Assembly: GCA_039704465.1 (NCBI GenBank)
Contig: JASFAU010000006.1
Coordinates: 248,001-312,000 of the forward strand
Length of the DNA: 64,000 nt
From: Plasmodiophora brassicae
Taxonomy: Eukaryota; Endomyxa; Phytomyxea; Plasmodiophorida; Plasmodiophoridae
Direction of reading: 5' to 3'
In this document: piece after piece, positions 62,955-64,000 of the stretch
Numbering within the stretch: position 1 is the first letter of the stretch
Layout of the letters: every line of letters starts with the position of its first letter
The notes under the pieces: model-generated
The model's input: the letters and a program-made list of their open reading frames with translations, nothing else
The model's database searches: none
Told to the model about the DNA's origin: nothing
Made by a program: the position numbers and the translations under genes

Positions 62955-63647
62955 GTGATATCCGGCCAGATGTCGGCACGCGTTGGGAAGTTCCTGTTCA
63001 CGCTGAACGGTCAGGAATTGTTTCCTCTGCTCGCGCTCTTCGTCTTGTTACGGGAGCAGTCCGCTATTCGACATTGTCGCGTCTGGATCGAGCTTCTGGC
63101 ATGAACTAGCCGCTGAATTGGACGTGGGCGAACGCATTCGACGACGTGCTGCACATCATCCGAATGCTCCTGCTGACAAAGGGCAGCCTTACGTCACCAA
63201 GCGAATCGGATAGCTGTACGGGAAATGAAACCAGTAGCAGCTGAAGAGTATTCCGCTAAGTGACCGTGCTGGCCCCGCTATTACATTGTGATCCTAGAGG
63301 CAACAACGAAGCCCCTACATTCGCTGTGGTTTACGGACACCTGTCGTGGCTCTGGGACGCGGCGAGGGGAGGGGGGAGGGGGGGGGGACAGTCGCACTTT
63401 TCAATTGGTGCGCCCGTCGGCCAGTTCAGGGTTGACCGTAGTTCGGAGTCCGTAGGTGTTCAAAGGCGTGCTGTGTGCGTTTTGAGTGTTCAACGGATAT
63501 CGGTGGTGCGTTCGTGCATCTTGGTGATGAAGCAAGCGGTGGTTGATTCCTTCAGGGTTGGGTCGCAGCAGCGAACAGTATTCTCAATTATTAACCTTTT
63601 GACAGTTCTCTGTCCGACTGTTTGCGTCGGTAACGTGCCTGTCGTTC
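62955..63647. other. Intergenic with a G-rich tract
   Basis: About 690 bases without a supported gene. A G-rich run at 63361-63390 (GGGGAGGGGGGAGGGG-type) could form a quadruplex. An upstream exon of the final gene may lie here. Confidence 0.4.
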
Positions 63648-64000
63648 ATGGCGGGATTTATTCTGATCCTGTATTCGGGCACGTTCCCTGCATCGGACGG
63701 GACCCGTTTCGTCATAATTGCGATTGGATGCATTTTCTGTGTTGCGTCTTTCGTGATTCCGTTCGTTGCACGAAACATGATCGTACAAATGCTACGGAAC
63801 GGGAAATCAGATGATGATGATGGTGATGATGATGATGATATCAATAGAACCGGCCGCACATTATCGTTACCTTCCGGACTGGGTCCCGATTCGCTTGAAC
63901 CACTTGACCCACAACCTGCTGTTCCTGGTGAAATTCGACGCATCATTACTGCATCACAAGTCGACGAGCTTCTTTCACTGATGGTTTCTGGGAAAGGTAC
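63648..64000 (+). CDS. Partial membrane protein running off the window
   Basis: The ATG at 63648 opens a frame that stays open to the window end (at least 117 residues). It encodes two hydrophobic segments (MAGFILILYSGTF and RFVIIAIGCIFCVASFVIPF), then a polar part with an Asp run (DDDDGDDDDD, from GATGAT repeats) and a helical block RRIITASQVDELLSLMVSG. The family was not recognised. Either this is the true start or an earlier exon joins upstream, since the frame is open a little further 5'. Confidence 0.5.
   Translation, partial: MAGFILILYSGTFPASDGTRFVIIAIGCIFCVASFVIPFVARNMIVQMLRNGKSDDDDGDDDDDINRTGRTLSLPSGLGPDSLEPLDPQPAVPGEIRRIITASQVDELLSLMVSGKG

Noticed and set aside
63361..63390. G-rich run as a telomere or replication origin
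   Set aside because: No regular telomeric unit and it is internal; treated as low complexity.

Overview
The window is nuclear DNA of a microbial eukaryote. It is GC-rich and gene-dense on both strands. Almost every gene is split by very short introns, mostly about 40-115 nt, which I could place because reading phase and family alignment agree across them. Syntaxin-5, an SR splicing factor, EMG1, UTP13, NUP98, cohesin RAD21, an INO80 subunit and a RhoGAP exclude a prokaryote or virus. An IFT43 gene implies that the organism builds a cilium or flagellum at some stage. RGS-coupled 7TM proteins, a PH/zinc-finger/TKL kinase, reeler and LRR surface proteins and small secreted proteins suggest a zoosporic or amoeboflagellate protist. 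A rhizarian such as a plasmodiophorid would fit, but that is inference.

Layout. 0.2-4.9 kb: syntaxin-5 (+), a two-RRM SR protein (-), an unknown Ser/Arg-rich protein (-) and a secreted Pro/Ser/Thr-rich protein (-). 5.4-9.3 kb: three nested DNA transposons, namely a ~570 bp inverted-repeat element, a hAT inside it (8-bp target duplication) and a Tc1/mariner-pogo type element inside the hAT (TA duplication). 9.6-14.5 kb: a long multi-exon PH/FYVE-like/TKL kinase gene (+). 14.5-17.1 kb: EMG1 and an unknown gene (-). 17.1-19.3 kb: a local tandem duplication carrying two coiled-coil genes. 19.5-25.8 kb: NUP98 (+) meeting a RhoGAP-WW-WW-calpain-III-like gene (-). 26.3-30.9 kb: a reeler-domain surface protein, isoprenylcysteine methylesterase (ICME) and a PUB-PP2C fusion, all (+). 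30.9-33.3 kb: UTP13 (-). 34.0-34.5 kb: a pterin-dehydratase-like gene (+). 34.7-39.8 kb: an intact LTR retrotransposon. 39.9-47 kb: a Sel1-repeat protein (+), alanine-glyoxylate aminotransferase (-), an F-box-like membrane protein (-), an RGS membrane protein (+) and a PPR protein (-). 46.5-48.9 kb: an LRR type I membrane protein (-). 49.1-50.3 kb: a type II membrane glycosyltransferase (-). 50.7-55.7 kb: IFT43, a small Cys-rich secreted protein and RAD21 (+), then INO80B/IES2 and a small unknown gene (-). 55.9-58.9 kb: two tandem 7TM-RGS genes (-). 59.0-62.6 kb: a type II P-type ATPase (-). The last bases hold the start of a membrane-protein gene that runs off the window.

Most genes are unrelated housekeeping neighbours; no operon-like system was found. 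Functional themes are signalling (three RGS proteins, RhoGAP, PP2C, TKL kinase, ICME), ribosome assembly (EMG1, UTP13) and the cell surface. The most unusual items are the three-level transposon nest, the LTR element that pairs a Ty3-like Gag/protease with Copia-type integrase and reverse transcriptase, the PUB-PP2C fusion, the zinc finger embedded in a split PH domain, and a NUP98 whose C-terminal domain lacks the His-Phe-Ser cleavage site.
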